A stretch of DNA of 42,209 nt, taken from the NCBI GenBank assembly GCA_946478755.1, contig CAMLDJ010000018.1, positions 1 through 42,209 of the forward strand. Reading direction: 5' to 3'. Source of the stretch: an uncultured Pedobacter sp. (GTDB lineage Bacteria; Bacteroidota; Bacteroidia; Sphingobacteriales; Sphingobacteriaceae). The position numbers were made by a program, and so were the translations under genes. Shown one piece after another: positions 25,923 through 33,893 of the stretch; the stretch's first letter is position 1, and each line of letters opens with the position of its first letter. The notes under the pieces were generated by a model. It saw only the letters and a program-made list of their open reading frames with translations. It was not told the DNA's origin and searched no databases.

Positions 25923-26843
25923 ATGCCGGAAACTGCAATTACTTTGCTGGATACAAAAGATTACGCTGAGCTGATCCAGGTTTGGGCAGCCTCGGTGCGT
26001 GCTACGCACGATTTTTTGTCCGAGGCCGATATTCTTCAATACAGGCAATTGATCTTAGATACTTATTTTGATCAGGTAACACTGTTCGGCATTTCCGATA
26101 GTTTGGGAATCGCTGGCTTTGTTGGCCTTGATGAACGAAACATACAAATGCTTTTTATCAGGCCGGATGTCAGAGGAACGGGTTTAGGAAAACGTTTGGT
26201 CAGCTTTGCTATAGACATACATGGGGCAAATCATGTGGATGTAAATGAGCAGAACATGCAGGCAGTTGGTTTTTATCAGAAGCTGGGTTTTCATGTCTGT
26301 GGCCGGTCTGATGTGGATGCGGCGGGGAAGCCCTATCCGATTCTGGCGATGCTTCACATGCCTACCTTGGTGTTAAAGTTTGCAGACCTGGATGATGTTC
26401 CCGGGATTGTCAGCTTGTATGGCGAAACGATCCTCTCTTCCTGCAAGGAAGAATATGATGAGCAGCAGCTTAAGGTTTGGGCTATGCTAGGTCAGGATTC
26501 TGGCCACTGGTTTCGGCGGATTGCTGAGCAGTATTTTTTAGTAGGGGAAGTGGATGGAACTCTGGCCGGTTTTGCCAGTTTATCGAATGAAGGATACCTG
26601 GATGTATTTTATGTTCATACAGCTTATCAGCGCAAAGGCCTGGCCAGTGTGCTGTACCAACAGCTGGAAAAGCGGGCAAAGAGTCTTTCTTTGGCGTCCA
26701 TTAGTGCTGATGTGAGTAAGACGGCGCTGCCTTTTTTTTACAGGCAGGGTTTTGTGCTCATCGCGGTGCAGCAGAACGAATTGCAGGGACAGGTGCTGGA
26801 AAATTATAAGATGGAGAAAACCATTGGATATTCCGGTTCATAG
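25923..26843 (+). CDS. Tandem GNAT-family N-acetyltransferase
   Basis: The 306-residue protein contains two GCN5-related acetyltransferase domains. Domain 1 (about 1-150) resembles YafP/ElaA-type enzymes. It has IQVWAASVRATHDFLSEADI, the acetyl-CoA loop IRPDVRGTGLGKRLV (R/Q-x-x-G-x-G/A) and VNEQNMQAVGFYQKLGF. Domain 2 (about 155-306) repeats the pattern with VHTAYQRKGLASVLYQQLE and SADVSKTALPFFYRQGFV, also YafP-like. The two halves may come from two genes fused in tandem. Substrates are unknown; small molecules or toxins are usual. ATG 25923 is chosen because a -7 box lies directly ahead of it. Confidence 0.85.
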   Translation: MPETAITLLDTKDYAELIQVWAASVRATHDFLSEADILQYRQLILDTYFDQVTLFGISDSLGIAGFVGLDERNIQMLFIRPDVRGTGLGKRLVSFAIDIHGANHVDVNEQNMQAVGFYQKLGFHVCGRSDVDAAGKPYPILAMLHMPTLVLKFADLDDVPGIVSLYGETILSSCKEEYDEQQLKVWAMLGQDSGHWFRRIAEQYFLVGEVDGTLAGFASLSNEGYLDVFYVHTAYQRKGLASVLYQQLEKRAKSLSLASISADVSKTALPFFYRQGFVLIAVQQNELQGQVLENYKMEKTIGYSGS

Positions 26844-26861
26844 TAGCCGCGATTCGGCTAC
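26843..26861. terminator. Hairpin between converging genes
   Basis: GTAGCCG and CGGCTAC form a 7-bp stem with a 5-nt loop that starts at the last base of the acetyltransferase stop. It separates two converging genes. There is only a weak AAAGTTT after it, so it is a modest candidate. Confidence 0.4.
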
Positions 26862-26898
26862 AAAGTTTCCAGCGGAGAATATGATCCTTGATGTACTT

Positions 26899-27279
26899 TT
26901 AAGCAAGTACATGGTGCGCCAGTACTTTTTGCACTTCAAAAACGTTTACCGATTTGTTGAATTTCTTCCTGATACTAGGAATTGTTTCACTGGAAACCCA
27001 GATCTTTAGTTCGGCATCCAGGTCAAAAGTGCCCGCCGTTTCCACGCTAAATCTGGAAATGGCCTTATAAGCGATAGACATATATTCGGTTTTGCTACCT
27101 GTCAGACCTTGTATGTCTACTATGATCAGACGCTTATTGGTGAAAATGAATGTGTCCCGGATCAGTTTGAAACCAAGCTCAATTTCTTCATTATCGGTAA
27201 GCAAAGGCCCGTACTTCTTTTTTAAGTCATCCTGGCTAACCGCTCCTGCATTGCCCATTAAAGCTGAAAATATTCCCAT
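26899..27279 (-). CDS. Bacterial PH-domain protein (bPH_1/PF08000 type)
   Basis: Starting at ATG 27277-27279 (MGIFSALMGNAG), the 126 residues form one pleckstrin-homology-like domain. They include LLTDNEEIELGFKLIRDTFIF, TNKRLIIVDIQGLTGSKTEY, AISRFSVETAGTFDLDAELK, IWVSSE and a final helix, VNVFEVQKVLAHHVL. These are the hallmarks of the small cytosolic bacterial PH proteins that form ring oligomers; their physiological role is mostly unknown. The frame extends nine codons further upstream, but the family normally begins MGxFSxLxGNA, so the internal ATG is preferred. It converges with the acetyltransferase gene. Confidence 0.88.
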   Translation of the reverse strand: MGIFSALMGNAGAVSQDDLKKKYGPLLTDNEEIELGFKLIRDTFIFTNKRLIIVDIQGLTGSKTEYMSIAYKAISRFSVETAGTFDLDAELKIWVSSETIPSIRKKFNKSVNVFEVQKVLAHHVLA

Positions 27280-27480
27280 ATATCTGTTTTTTGGTTTTAG
27301 AACCATAATGATCTAATCCGTTACGGAATTTAAATATTAAATGTATGGCTTTAATACTTAATATGCTTATCGTATATAACTATTATTGATGTTAGTCGCA
27401 GTTTATACAAATTAGTAGTTCAATGATTACTTAAGCTTAACACCGCTATATCTAAAAGTAAACCGGTGGAAAATTACCCC

Positions 27481-27503
27481 TACTTTTGCATTAAATATTT
27501 AAT
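27481..27503 (+). promoter_or_regulatory. Promoter box plus palindrome ahead of a small gene
   Basis: TACTTTTG (27481-27488) fits the TAnnTTTG -7 box. Directly after it, at the expected transcription start, lies the perfect 14-bp palindrome ATTAAATATTTAAT (27490-27503). The position suggests an operator, although AT-rich palindromes also occur by chance. Confidence 0.45.
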
Positions 27504-27517
27504 TTAAATAATGAGCT

Positions 27518-27694
27518 ATGGAAGTAACTGAGTTACCTGGTCACGAAGGGAGTTTTTTATCAACTTCAGGAGTTTTTACAACTGAAGATTTGATGCGGAT
27601 AGGTTTAAGTAGGGAGCAGGCTAATGAAATAATCGAGCGCCTGAGCGATGACGAATTAGCGACCATAATACCCATAGTCAGCACAAGCAATTAA
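27518..27694 (+). CDS. Small acidic protein, 58 residues
   Basis: The frame from ATG 27518 codes for 58 residues with no homologue I recognise: an N-terminal MEVTELPGHEGSFLSTSG, a helical acidic middle (TTEDLMRIGLSREQANEIIE, RLSDDELATI) and a short IPIVSTSN tail. The helical part looks like a small helix-hairpin or UBA-like bundle. The tail after ATIIP, with Ser and Thr, would also suit a peptide precursor, but no modification or export genes lie nearby. Codon pattern, a -7 box and a palindrome directly upstream support expression. It lies head-to-head with the PH-domain gene. Confidence 0.55.
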   Translation: MEVTELPGHEGSFLSTSGVFTTEDLMRIGLSREQANEIIERLSDDELATIIPIVSTSN

Positions 27695-28133
27695 TGTTTT
27701 CGGGTTTGGACGGTCATTATTGTGATATTTTAAGGTAATTAGCTCTTCAAAAGGCTGACTGATCAGTTCTGAAACATCGTCAATATTAGATGGGCCAATT
27801 GAACTACAAAAATTTTTTCCATAAATAAGCCACTAGTTATGGGGTTGGATGTAGTAAACAGCCAGAAACGATTTGCCAACGCCCGTTTTTTTGTCATGTG
27901 CTCGATTATTCCATTATAATGAAAAGCAATCATTTCAAGAAGGTTTATTAATTTTCGACTTCAAAATTTACATAACCATATCTAGCGCTCTGATTTTTAC
28001 AAACAAGCATCTGTCTTTTCTTATTCATCAACGCCCCCAGGCTTTTTTGCAAATCAGCAGCAGAAAAAACAAAGCTTCATTTCCCTTCAATTTTAGAAAA
28101 ACTTCTAGAGCATTGCGCTACATTGCAAAATAG
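27695..28133. other. Region of uncertain, possibly decayed content
   Basis: No intact gene is seen. A plus-strand frame (27873-28133) has an unconvincing, low-complexity translation. On the minus strand a frame reads HDKKTGVGKSFLAV, reminiscent of a P-loop, but it stops within 20 codons; another minus frame gives MTKKRALANRFWLFTTSNP. These may be debris of an ATPase-encoding mobile gene. Confidence 0.25.
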
Positions 28134-28346
28134 CCACTTTCTACCAACGACAGCGGTTTTTATCAGTATCAGCACATCGAGGAACAAGTAGACCAGGCAG
28201 GAGCGGGGCGGTTAACGATACAGAAAAAGGAGCAGGCCAGCAAAGAGTTGCTGCAGAAAAAGAGTGAACCCATTAAAACCTGGGTATATGCAGGAATTGT
28301 ATTGATTGTCGTGTTTGTATGGGGTGTTTATAAGAGATATATCTAA
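28134..28346 (+). pseudogene. Small membrane protein lacking a start codon
   Basis: After a stop at 28131 the frame is open for 70 codons and is convincingly protein-like: GFYQYQHIEEQVDQAGAGRL, TIQKKEQASKELLQKKSEP and a single C-terminal transmembrane helix, WVYAGIVLIVVFVWGVYKRY. No ATG, GTG or TTG precedes the conserved-looking part, so the 5' end has probably been lost by deletion. It lies about 250 bp before the flotillin gene in the same direction and may once have been its membrane partner. The remaining bases to 28597 show no gene. Confidence 0.5.
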
Positions 28347-28597
28347 ATGCAAACATCAGTCATCCAAAACTTCAGATTTTGCTTTTTTCCTGACTTCTAA
28401 TGAGCGATTTCTGGTTACGTCAAGTGCAGGTGGATTTTCGGCGATAATCGCACCCGAATCGTCTTTCAGGCCTTAAAATCGAAGAAAATATATATTGAAA
28501 ATTAGTAAAAAATGTGGTTTTTAAGCATTTTATTTGATCTCGAAATCGGGCCTGATCAATGGTTTTTCGGGCTTAAAAAGATGAAATCAATAGAATT

Positions 28598-30520
28598 ATG
28601 GAAACGCTACTTTTTAATTACTGGTGGGTTTTGGTGGCACTGTTATGTGCAGGTTTGAATAAATATATATTACGTTTTTTATTCGGGATGATTGTAGTCC
28701 CCGAAGACCGGATCGGTTTGGTGACTAAGAAATTTGTATTGGTAGGTAAGGAACGGGAACTGCCAGACGGGCGGATCATCGCCATTAAAGGTGAGGCAGG
28801 CTTTCAGGGAAAAACCCTGGCTCCGGGCCTGTATTTCAGGATGTGGTTCTGGCAGTATACTGTTTCTATGGAAGAATTCACCGTCATACCTGAAGGCAAA
28901 ATCGGGTTGATCCTGGCCAAGGATGGGGCAGAAATTCCCACAGGAAATATTCTGGGGCACCGGGTGGACTGTGACAATTTTCAGGATGCCGTAAAGTTCC
29001 TGGAAAACGGCGGGCAGCGCGGCAGGCAAACCTCTTACATTACCTCTGGTTCTTACCGGATCAATACCTTATTATTCGATGTTTCAGTTACAGAGATGAT
29101 ACGCATCCAGGAAAGCATGGTGGGTATTGTAACCACTTTGGACGGCTCGCCTATCGACGCCGGCCAGATTGCAGGGCATTTGGTAGAAGGCCATAATAAC
29201 TTTCAGGATTTTGATGTGTTTATAAAAAATGGAGGCAACCGGGGATTACAGCCACAGGTAATCCTCGCCGGATCCTATAACCTGAATCCCTGGGCCATCC
29301 AGTTGGAACAAATCCCGATGACGGAAATTCCGATTGGTTATGTGGGTGTGGTCATTTCCTATATTGGAAATGATGGGAACGATCTGACAGGAATTGATTT
29401 TAAACATGGAAATATCGTAGCTAAAGGCTCAAAAGGGGTCTGGCTGGAGCCACTGGGTCCGGGTAAATACCCTGTTAACAAATACGTCATGAAAGTGGAA
29501 TTGGTACCGACCACGAACCTGGTACTGAACTGGGCATCGGCACGCAGTGAAGCGCACAACCTAGACAAAAATCTTTGTACGATAACGGTAAGGTCTAAAG
29601 ACGGTTTTCCGTTCAACCTGGATGTGTCACAGATCATCCACGTACCCAGTACAGAAGCCCCAAAAGTTATTGCAAGGTTCGGAAATATGGTTAACCTTGT
29701 TTCACAGGTGCTGGAACCGACAATAGGCAACTACTTCCGCAATTCGGCACAGGACAGTGATGTTATTGCTTTCCTCAGCACCCGAAAAGAGCGTCAGGAA
29801 TCGGCAAAGGAACACATTCGCAAGGTACTCGATGAGTACAATGTGAACGCGGTTGACACTTTGATCGGAGATATTGTTCCTCCGGAATCCCTGATGAAAA
29901 CCCTGACAGATCGTAAAATTGCAGAAGAGCAAAAGGTGACGTACAATACGCAAAAACAGGCTCAGGAAACCCGTCAGGGGATGGAAAAAGAGACGGCCAT
30001 TGCCGATATGCAAAAGGATATGGTAAAAGCTCAGCAAAGTGTGGAGATCGCGGAACGTACAGCGAGTGCTACGGTTAAAAAGTCTGAGGGTGACGCTGCC
30101 GGGGTAAAACTGGCTGTTGGAGCGGAAGCGGAAGCCACCAAGATGCGGGCCCATGCGGAGGCAGAGGCAACAAGGGCCAGAGCTAAGGCGGATTCTGAAG
30201 CCATTAAATTAAGGGCATCGGCCGAAGCAGAGCAAATATCACTGACAGGCGATGCGGAGGCAGGTAAAATTCTGGCAGTTGGTAAATCAACCGCAGAAGC
30301 TTATGAGCTTGCAGTTAAGGCGCTGGGCGGTGAGAACTTTACGCGTTATAAGATCACCGAAGAATTGTCTAAAGGAAATGTGAAGCTGATTCCTGATGTG
30401 CTGGTTGGGGGTAGTGGAGGTTCAGCCATGGATGGTTTGCTCGGTATCAGGCTTATGGAATTAATGGATCCTGAGCGCAGGGAGGTTAAAGAATCGACTA
30501 CCGTAGATATAGAAAAATAG
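28598..30520 (+). CDS. Flotillin-family SPFH-domain membrane protein
   Basis: The 640-residue protein scaffolds membrane microdomains. It has an N-terminal hydrophobic anchor (TLLFNYWWVLVALLCAGLNK, about 3-35) and a long SPFH/band-7 region (about 40-420) with IVVPEDRIGLVTKKFVL, LAPGLYFRMWFWQYTV, YVGVVISYIGNDGND and LDVSQIIHVPSTEAPKVIA. A Glu/Ala-rich coiled coil follows (about 440-570: repeats of AEAEATKMRAHAEAEATRAR), then a C-terminal flotillin tail (AVKALGGENFTRYKITEELS). Two internal repeats, GHRVDCDNFQDAVKFLENGG and GHLVEGHNNFQDFDVFIKNG, occur in the longer YqiK-like flotillins. No NfeD partner is present in the window. Confidence 0.9.
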   Translation: METLLFNYWWVLVALLCAGLNKYILRFLFGMIVVPEDRIGLVTKKFVLVGKERELPDGRIIAIKGEAGFQGKTLAPGLYFRMWFWQYTVSMEEFTVIPEGKIGLILAKDGAEIPTGNILGHRVDCDNFQDAVKFLENGGQRGRQTSYITSGSYRINTLLFDVSVTEMIRIQESMVGIVTTLDGSPIDAGQIAGHLVEGHNNFQDFDVFIKNGGNRGLQPQVILAGSYNLNPWAIQLEQIPMTEIPIGYVGVVISYIGNDGNDLTGIDFKHGNIVAKGSKGVWLEPLGPGKYPVNKYVMKVELVPTTNLVLNWASARSEAHNLDKNLCTITVRSKDGFPFNLDVSQIIHVPSTEAPKVIARFGNMVNLVSQVLEPTIGNYFRNSAQDSDVIAFLSTRKERQESAKEHIRKVLDEYNVNAVDTLIGDIVPPESLMKTLTDRKIAEEQKVTYNTQKQAQETRQGMEKETAIADMQKDMVKAQQSVEIAERTASATVKKSEGDAAGVKLAVGAEAEATKMRAHAEAEATRARAKADSEAIKLRASAEAEQISLTGDAEAGKILAVGKSTAEAYELAVKALGGENFTRYKITEELSKGNVKLIPDVLVGGSGGSAMDGLLGIRLMELMDPERREVKESTTVDIEK

Positions 30521-30536
30521 ATAATAAAGAAAATAT

Positions 30537-30576
30537 TGGTCAGTGGGTCACGAATACGAATCGAACTCACTGACCA
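30537..30576. terminator. Large hairpin after the flotillin gene
   Basis: TGGTCAGTG and CACTGACCA pair perfectly, extendable by three pairs with one G-T, around a 16-nt loop, starting 17 bp after the flotillin stop. No T-run follows, so it could protect the mRNA end or serve as a factor-dependent stop site. Confidence 0.45.
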
Positions 30577-30741
30577 TAGTAATTGTACTTCATCTTTTTA
30601 TTTAAATTTTATAAATAGGGTAGGTGTACGACAGCACTAATAGTGCGTATGGTTCACCACATTTCCTTGCAAATTAATCCGCGTTAACTTGATGTACCTC
30701 CCTGAGCAATTCATCAAACTCACAAAAAATTATTCAAATAA

Positions 30742-30796
30742 TTTGCTGCTTTGCAAAATGAATAATACATTAGTGTATTAATTACCTAATACACTA
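30742..30796 (+). promoter_or_regulatory. Promoter and GntR-type operator of the ABC operon
   Basis: A TTTG at 30742-30745 and TACATTAG at 30766-30773 (one mismatch to TAnnTTTG), 20 bp apart, form a plausible promoter. Over and after the -7 box lie three half-sites in alternating orientation: TAATACATTA (30763), TAGTGTATTA (30771) and TAATACACTA (30787). The last two form a perfect 10-bp inverted repeat with 6 bp between. Such AGTGTA/TACACT symmetry is typical of YtrA-type GntR operators, and the third gene of this operon codes for such a regulator, so autorepression is likely. The operon starts at ATG 30801, 4 bp after the last site. Confidence 0.65.
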
Positions 30797-30800
30797 TATC

Positions 30801-31628
30801 ATGATAAAGATTAACAATCTGAATTTTGGGTACAGCAAACAAAAACTGCTCTTCAAAAATCTGAACATTCAGCTCAAGGCAGGCCACATTTATGGACTTT
30901 TGGGCAAAAACGGTGCTGGTAAATCCAGCTTATTAAAGAATATGGCCGGTTTGGTCTACGCTTCAGTCGGAACGATAGAGGTGATGGGGCATGATCCTGC
31001 GAAAAGGCAGCCAAGTCTGCTAAGGCAGATCTGTTTCATTCCGGAAGAATTCTACCTGCCATCGGTAAAAATTGATGCCTATGTAAAAGCCAATGCGGCC
31101 TTTTATCCAAACTTCGACCATACCTATTTTAACAGTCTGCTGACTGAGTTTGATATTCCCCTAAACCAAAAGCTCATAGACATGAGTTACGGACAAAAGA
31201 AAAAGCTCATCATTGCTTTCGGCCTGGCCACACAAGCTCAGCTGGTCATCATGGACGAACCGACCAACGGATTGGATATTCCGTCCAAAGCACAGTTTCG
31301 CAAGATCATGGCGGCCGCACTTACCGACGACCGGTGCATCATCATATCTACACACCAGGTCAGAGATCTGGATAATCTGATCGACACGGTGATCATGTTG
31401 GATGAAAGCAATATTGTTTTAAAAGCCTCGGTAGAGGAAATTACTCATAAGCTGTGTTTCAAACGCCTCAAAGAACTCGACAATACTGTGATCTATTCAG
31501 AGCCCTCATTGTTGGGTTACAATGCACTCCTGCCAAATTTCCACGGGGAAGAGAGCAAACTAGACATGGAGTTGCTGTTCAATGCTGTACTCGCAGAAAA
31601 AACTCAAATCAAAGCAGCTTTTAACTAA
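30801..31628 (+). CDS. ABC transporter ATP-binding protein (YtrB-like)
   Basis: The 275-residue ATPase subunit has Walker A GKNGAGKS (35-42), the signature SYGQK (129-133), Walker B LVIMDEPTNGLD (148-159) and His185 of the H-loop in ISTHQ. The signature lacks the usual second serine/glycine pattern LSGGQ, but SYGQK is common in this subfamily. The operon ATPase, permease, GntR regulator and secreted protein is the Bacteroidota version of the ytr-type exporters that respond to cell-wall-active compounds or membrane stress. The permease starts 12 bp downstream. Confidence 0.9.
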   Translation: MIKINNLNFGYSKQKLLFKNLNIQLKAGHIYGLLGKNGAGKSSLLKNMAGLVYASVGTIEVMGHDPAKRQPSLLRQICFIPEEFYLPSVKIDAYVKANAAFYPNFDHTYFNSLLTEFDIPLNQKLIDMSYGQKKKLIIAFGLATQAQLVIMDEPTNGLDIPSKAQFRKIMAAALTDDRCIIISTHQVRDLDNLIDTVIMLDESNIVLKASVEEITHKLCFKRLKELDNTVIYSEPSLLGYNALLPNFHGEESKLDMELLFNAVLAEKTQIKAAFN

Positions 31629-31640
31629 TTCCCAAGCAAT

Positions 31641-32468
31641 ATGAACAACACATTCGATACACAGCGTTTTAGCCTTCTGCTAAAAAGAAAATGGCTGGAA
31701 TATGGAAAGATCTACCTGATCACCCTGGCTGTGGCCTTCGGGGTGATGCTGATCGCCTATACAATGGCATTCTGGCCATTATTGACAGACACTAGCCGGT
31801 TTACAGATCGCTTTTTACTCTTCAGGGAACCTTTCTTCCTGGTTTTTGGTTTTCTTTTTATCACCGTAGTTGCAAGCTCCTATTTTTCACATTTGGGCCA
31901 AAAACCAAAGACCATTATTGATTTGCTGATCCCCGCCTCCACATTTGAGAAGTTTATGGCAGGGATCTTTTTCACCGCCATACTGACCACCGTCAGTTTT
32001 GTTGTACTTTTTTTTCTAACGGACCTGATTTTTATCGCCAAGTTTCGCAATGCAGTCACCGGCATCAACAAGACAACTTCCTATACAGATGCCCAGGGCA
32101 CGATTACTGTAATAAAGGAAAATGTGGCTTATTTCTTTGTTCGTAATAAACCTAACCTGTTTTTGCCTTTGTATGTTGCCCCCTTTTTTGTGACCAGCAT
32201 ATTTTTATTGGGCTCCATTTATTTCAACAAGTTCCATTACATCAAAACAGCACTCTCAGTCATGGTTTTTGTTGGCGTATGGACATTTATTGTTCTTCAT
32301 GCCGGGCAATACCTAACCGATGGCCGGCACGCAGTGGATAGCCCGGGACGATTCCTACATAATTCCGGTAAGGACACCATAGAATGGCTGCTTACATTGC
32401 TGCTGCTTGTGCTTACACTGATTGTCTGGACAATCACCTACGTTCGTCTACAAGAAAAAGAGGTTTAA
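31641..32468 (+). CDS. ABC transporter permease
   Basis: The 275-residue integral membrane protein has about six hydrophobic segments: YLITLAVAFGVMLIAYTMAF (about 22-42), FFLVFGFLFITVVASSYF, FFTAILTTVSFVVLFFLTDL, FLPLYVAPFFVTSIFLLGSI, ALSVMVFVGVWTFIVLHAG and LLTLLLLVLTLIVWTITYV. It ends with LQEKEV. It is the membrane subunit for the ATPase encoded upstream, probably working as a dimer. Sequence between segments 3 and 4 forms a soluble loop (FRNAVTGINKTTSYTDAQGT). The next gene, the GntR regulator, begins 23 bp after the stop. The substrate is unknown. Confidence 0.82.
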   Translation: MNNTFDTQRFSLLLKRKWLEYGKIYLITLAVAFGVMLIAYTMAFWPLLTDTSRFTDRFLLFREPFFLVFGFLFITVVASSYFSHLGQKPKTIIDLLIPASTFEKFMAGIFFTAILTTVSFVVLFFLTDLIFIAKFRNAVTGINKTTSYTDAQGTITVIKENVAYFFVRNKPNLFLPLYVAPFFVTSIFLLGSIYFNKFHYIKTALSVMVFVGVWTFIVLHAGQYLTDGRHAVDSPGRFLHNSGKDTIEWLLTLLLLVLTLIVWTITYVRLQEKEV

Positions 32469-32491
32469 TTTAATTTAATTGGTATAGAGAT

Positions 32492-32866
32492 ATGGAATTT
32501 ACAGACAATAAGGCAATATACCTTCAGATCGCAGAATATGTTTGTGAGCGTATTTTATTGGGGAAATGGAAAGTTGATGAAAAGGTGCCTTCGGTAAGAG
32601 AGATGGCAGTAGATCTTGAGGTCAACCCCAATACGGTTATGCGTACTTATGAACTGCTGCAAAATAAAAACATCATTAATAATAAAAGGGGCATTGGATT
32701 TTTCCTCGCGGAAGATGCTGTGAACAATGTAAGGAGCTACCGGAAAAACCAGTTTCTGAACGATGAACTACCCGCTTTTTTTAGAAACCTTTACCTCTTA
32801 AACATTGGTTTTGACGAATTACAAACACGCTACAACACATTTGTTAAAGAAACCTTTAATCCTTAG
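32492..32866 (+). CDS. GntR-family transcriptional regulator, YtrA subfamily
   Basis: The 124 residues consist of a winged helix (about 9-77: AIYLQIAEYVCERILLGKWK, DEKVPSVREMAVDLEVNPNT and VMRTYELLQNKNIINNKRGI) plus a short helical tail instead of an effector domain, the definition of the YtrA group. VPSVREMAVDLEVNPNTV is the DNA-recognition helix-turn-helix. It is embedded in the transporter operon and very probably binds the TAATACACTA sites before the operon. The short C-terminus serves in dimerisation. Confidence 0.92.
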   Translation: MEFTDNKAIYLQIAEYVCERILLGKWKVDEKVPSVREMAVDLEVNPNTVMRTYELLQNKNIINNKRGIGFFLAEDAVNNVRSYRKNQFLNDELPAFFRNLYLLNIGFDELQTRYNTFVKETFNP

Positions 32867-32869
32867 AAA

Positions 32870-33724
32870 ATGAAGACAAGTAATAAATTATTAATCGCAT
32901 TTGCTTCCGCACTTATCCTCATTCCTGTTTTGGGAATAGCGATCGTTTCAGGACTATACTACGAAAAAGACGACCGATCGGCCCCTGGCAATGCGGAAAT
33001 GGATACTTTCGGCACAATCCCTAAAAACATGTCGGCCATAGCGATCAACAGCCCATTCCAATCCGTCAGCATCGATGGCGGAGCACAATTGTACCTCGCG
33101 ATCCGACTCGTTGAGGACGAAAAATCCGGAGTTAAATTTGCCGACAACATGAAAGGGTCGATCTCTGCAAAAGTTGATGGCAACGGACAATTACAGATCG
33201 TAGTAAAAAAATCGAAGGAACAACGGGAAAATTATGCAAGGATCTGGATCTACGGTCCTCATATCAAACAGCTCAATGTAGCGAATGGCAGGGGGCTAAA
33301 CCTGAATGCGAAAATGGACTCGCTGCAGCTGGATCTAAGCAGTACAGGCTCCGCACATTTTGACCCGGAGACCAAAATAAGTTGGTTAAGTGTACACACA
33401 AAAAATGTTCAGGACATTAGTTTCAGAGAGACCGCCACGAGCTCGGTAAATCTGGATCTCGACGGAACCAATGTTAGAAGTGAAATGAGTTCATTTGAAA
33501 GCCTGTCCATAAGTGCTGCAGGAAATGCGGAGATAGAACTGAACGGGGGATACGGAGGGGATACTGATAAGGTGATTAAACACCTGACACTGAATACCCT
33601 TGGAAAAGCAAAAGTCAGGATCCTTAATATGCAGGTCGATCAGTGTTCGGGAAAATTTTCTGACTCCACACAAGTCGAAATGCCAGCGTTGAACATCAAC
33701 CAAATGTACAATTCAAAAAAATAA
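32870..33724 (+). CDS. Membrane-anchored or exported beta-helix-like protein (GIN/DUF2807-like)
   Basis: The gene starts 3 bp after the regulator stop. The 284 residues have an N-terminal hydrophobic segment (LLIAFASALILIPVLGIAIV, about 6-27) that may be an uncleaved anchor. A repetitive beta-rich region of short strands follows, such as ARIWIYGPHIKQLNVANGRG, LNLNAKMDSLQLDLSSTGSA, FESLSISAAGNAEIELNGGY and LTLNTLGKAKVRILN. This resembles the head (GIN) domain of DUF2807 putative adhesins, many of which stand beside signalling or ABC genes. The assignment rests on pattern only. Co-expression with an ABC exporter suggests an envelope role. Confidence 0.6.
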   Translation: MKTSNKLLIAFASALILIPVLGIAIVSGLYYEKDDRSAPGNAEMDTFGTIPKNMSAIAINSPFQSVSIDGGAQLYLAIRLVEDEKSGVKFADNMKGSISAKVDGNGQLQIVVKKSKEQRENYARIWIYGPHIKQLNVANGRGLNLNAKMDSLQLDLSSTGSAHFDPETKISWLSVHTKNVQDISFRETATSSVNLDLDGTNVRSEMSSFESLSISAAGNAEIELNGGYGGDTDKVIKHLTLNTLGKAKVRILNMQVDQCSGKFSDSTQVEMPALNINQMYNSKK

Positions 33725-33747
33725 CAAATAAATAATTAGTACCGAAT

Positions 33748-33778
33748 GCCACCTCAACTAATGGGGTGGCGTTTGTTT
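33748..33778 (+). terminator. Intrinsic terminator of the ABC operon
   Basis: GCCACCTC and GGGGTGGC pair (one G-T) around the loop AACTAAT and are followed by GTTTGTTT. It lies 24 bp after the last gene of the operon. Confidence 0.75.
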
Positions 33779-33893
33779 AATCACAGATGCTACGATACAG
33801 TTGATGAAGAATGCATAGAATATTGCAGTGAAAGTTTTTGTTGAAATGTACAGTTGTACCGAATTTCGATTATATTACGACAAGAAGATAAAA

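Noticed and set aside
27873..28133. Plus-strand frame of 86 codons
   Set aside because: Phe/Ile/Ser-rich translation with no recognisable pattern and no promoter.
30537..30576. tRNA-like T-loop (reverse complement contains GTTCGATTC)
   Set aside because: The flanking bases do not form a T-stem, and no acceptor or anticodon arm is present; the stretch is explained by a simple hairpin.
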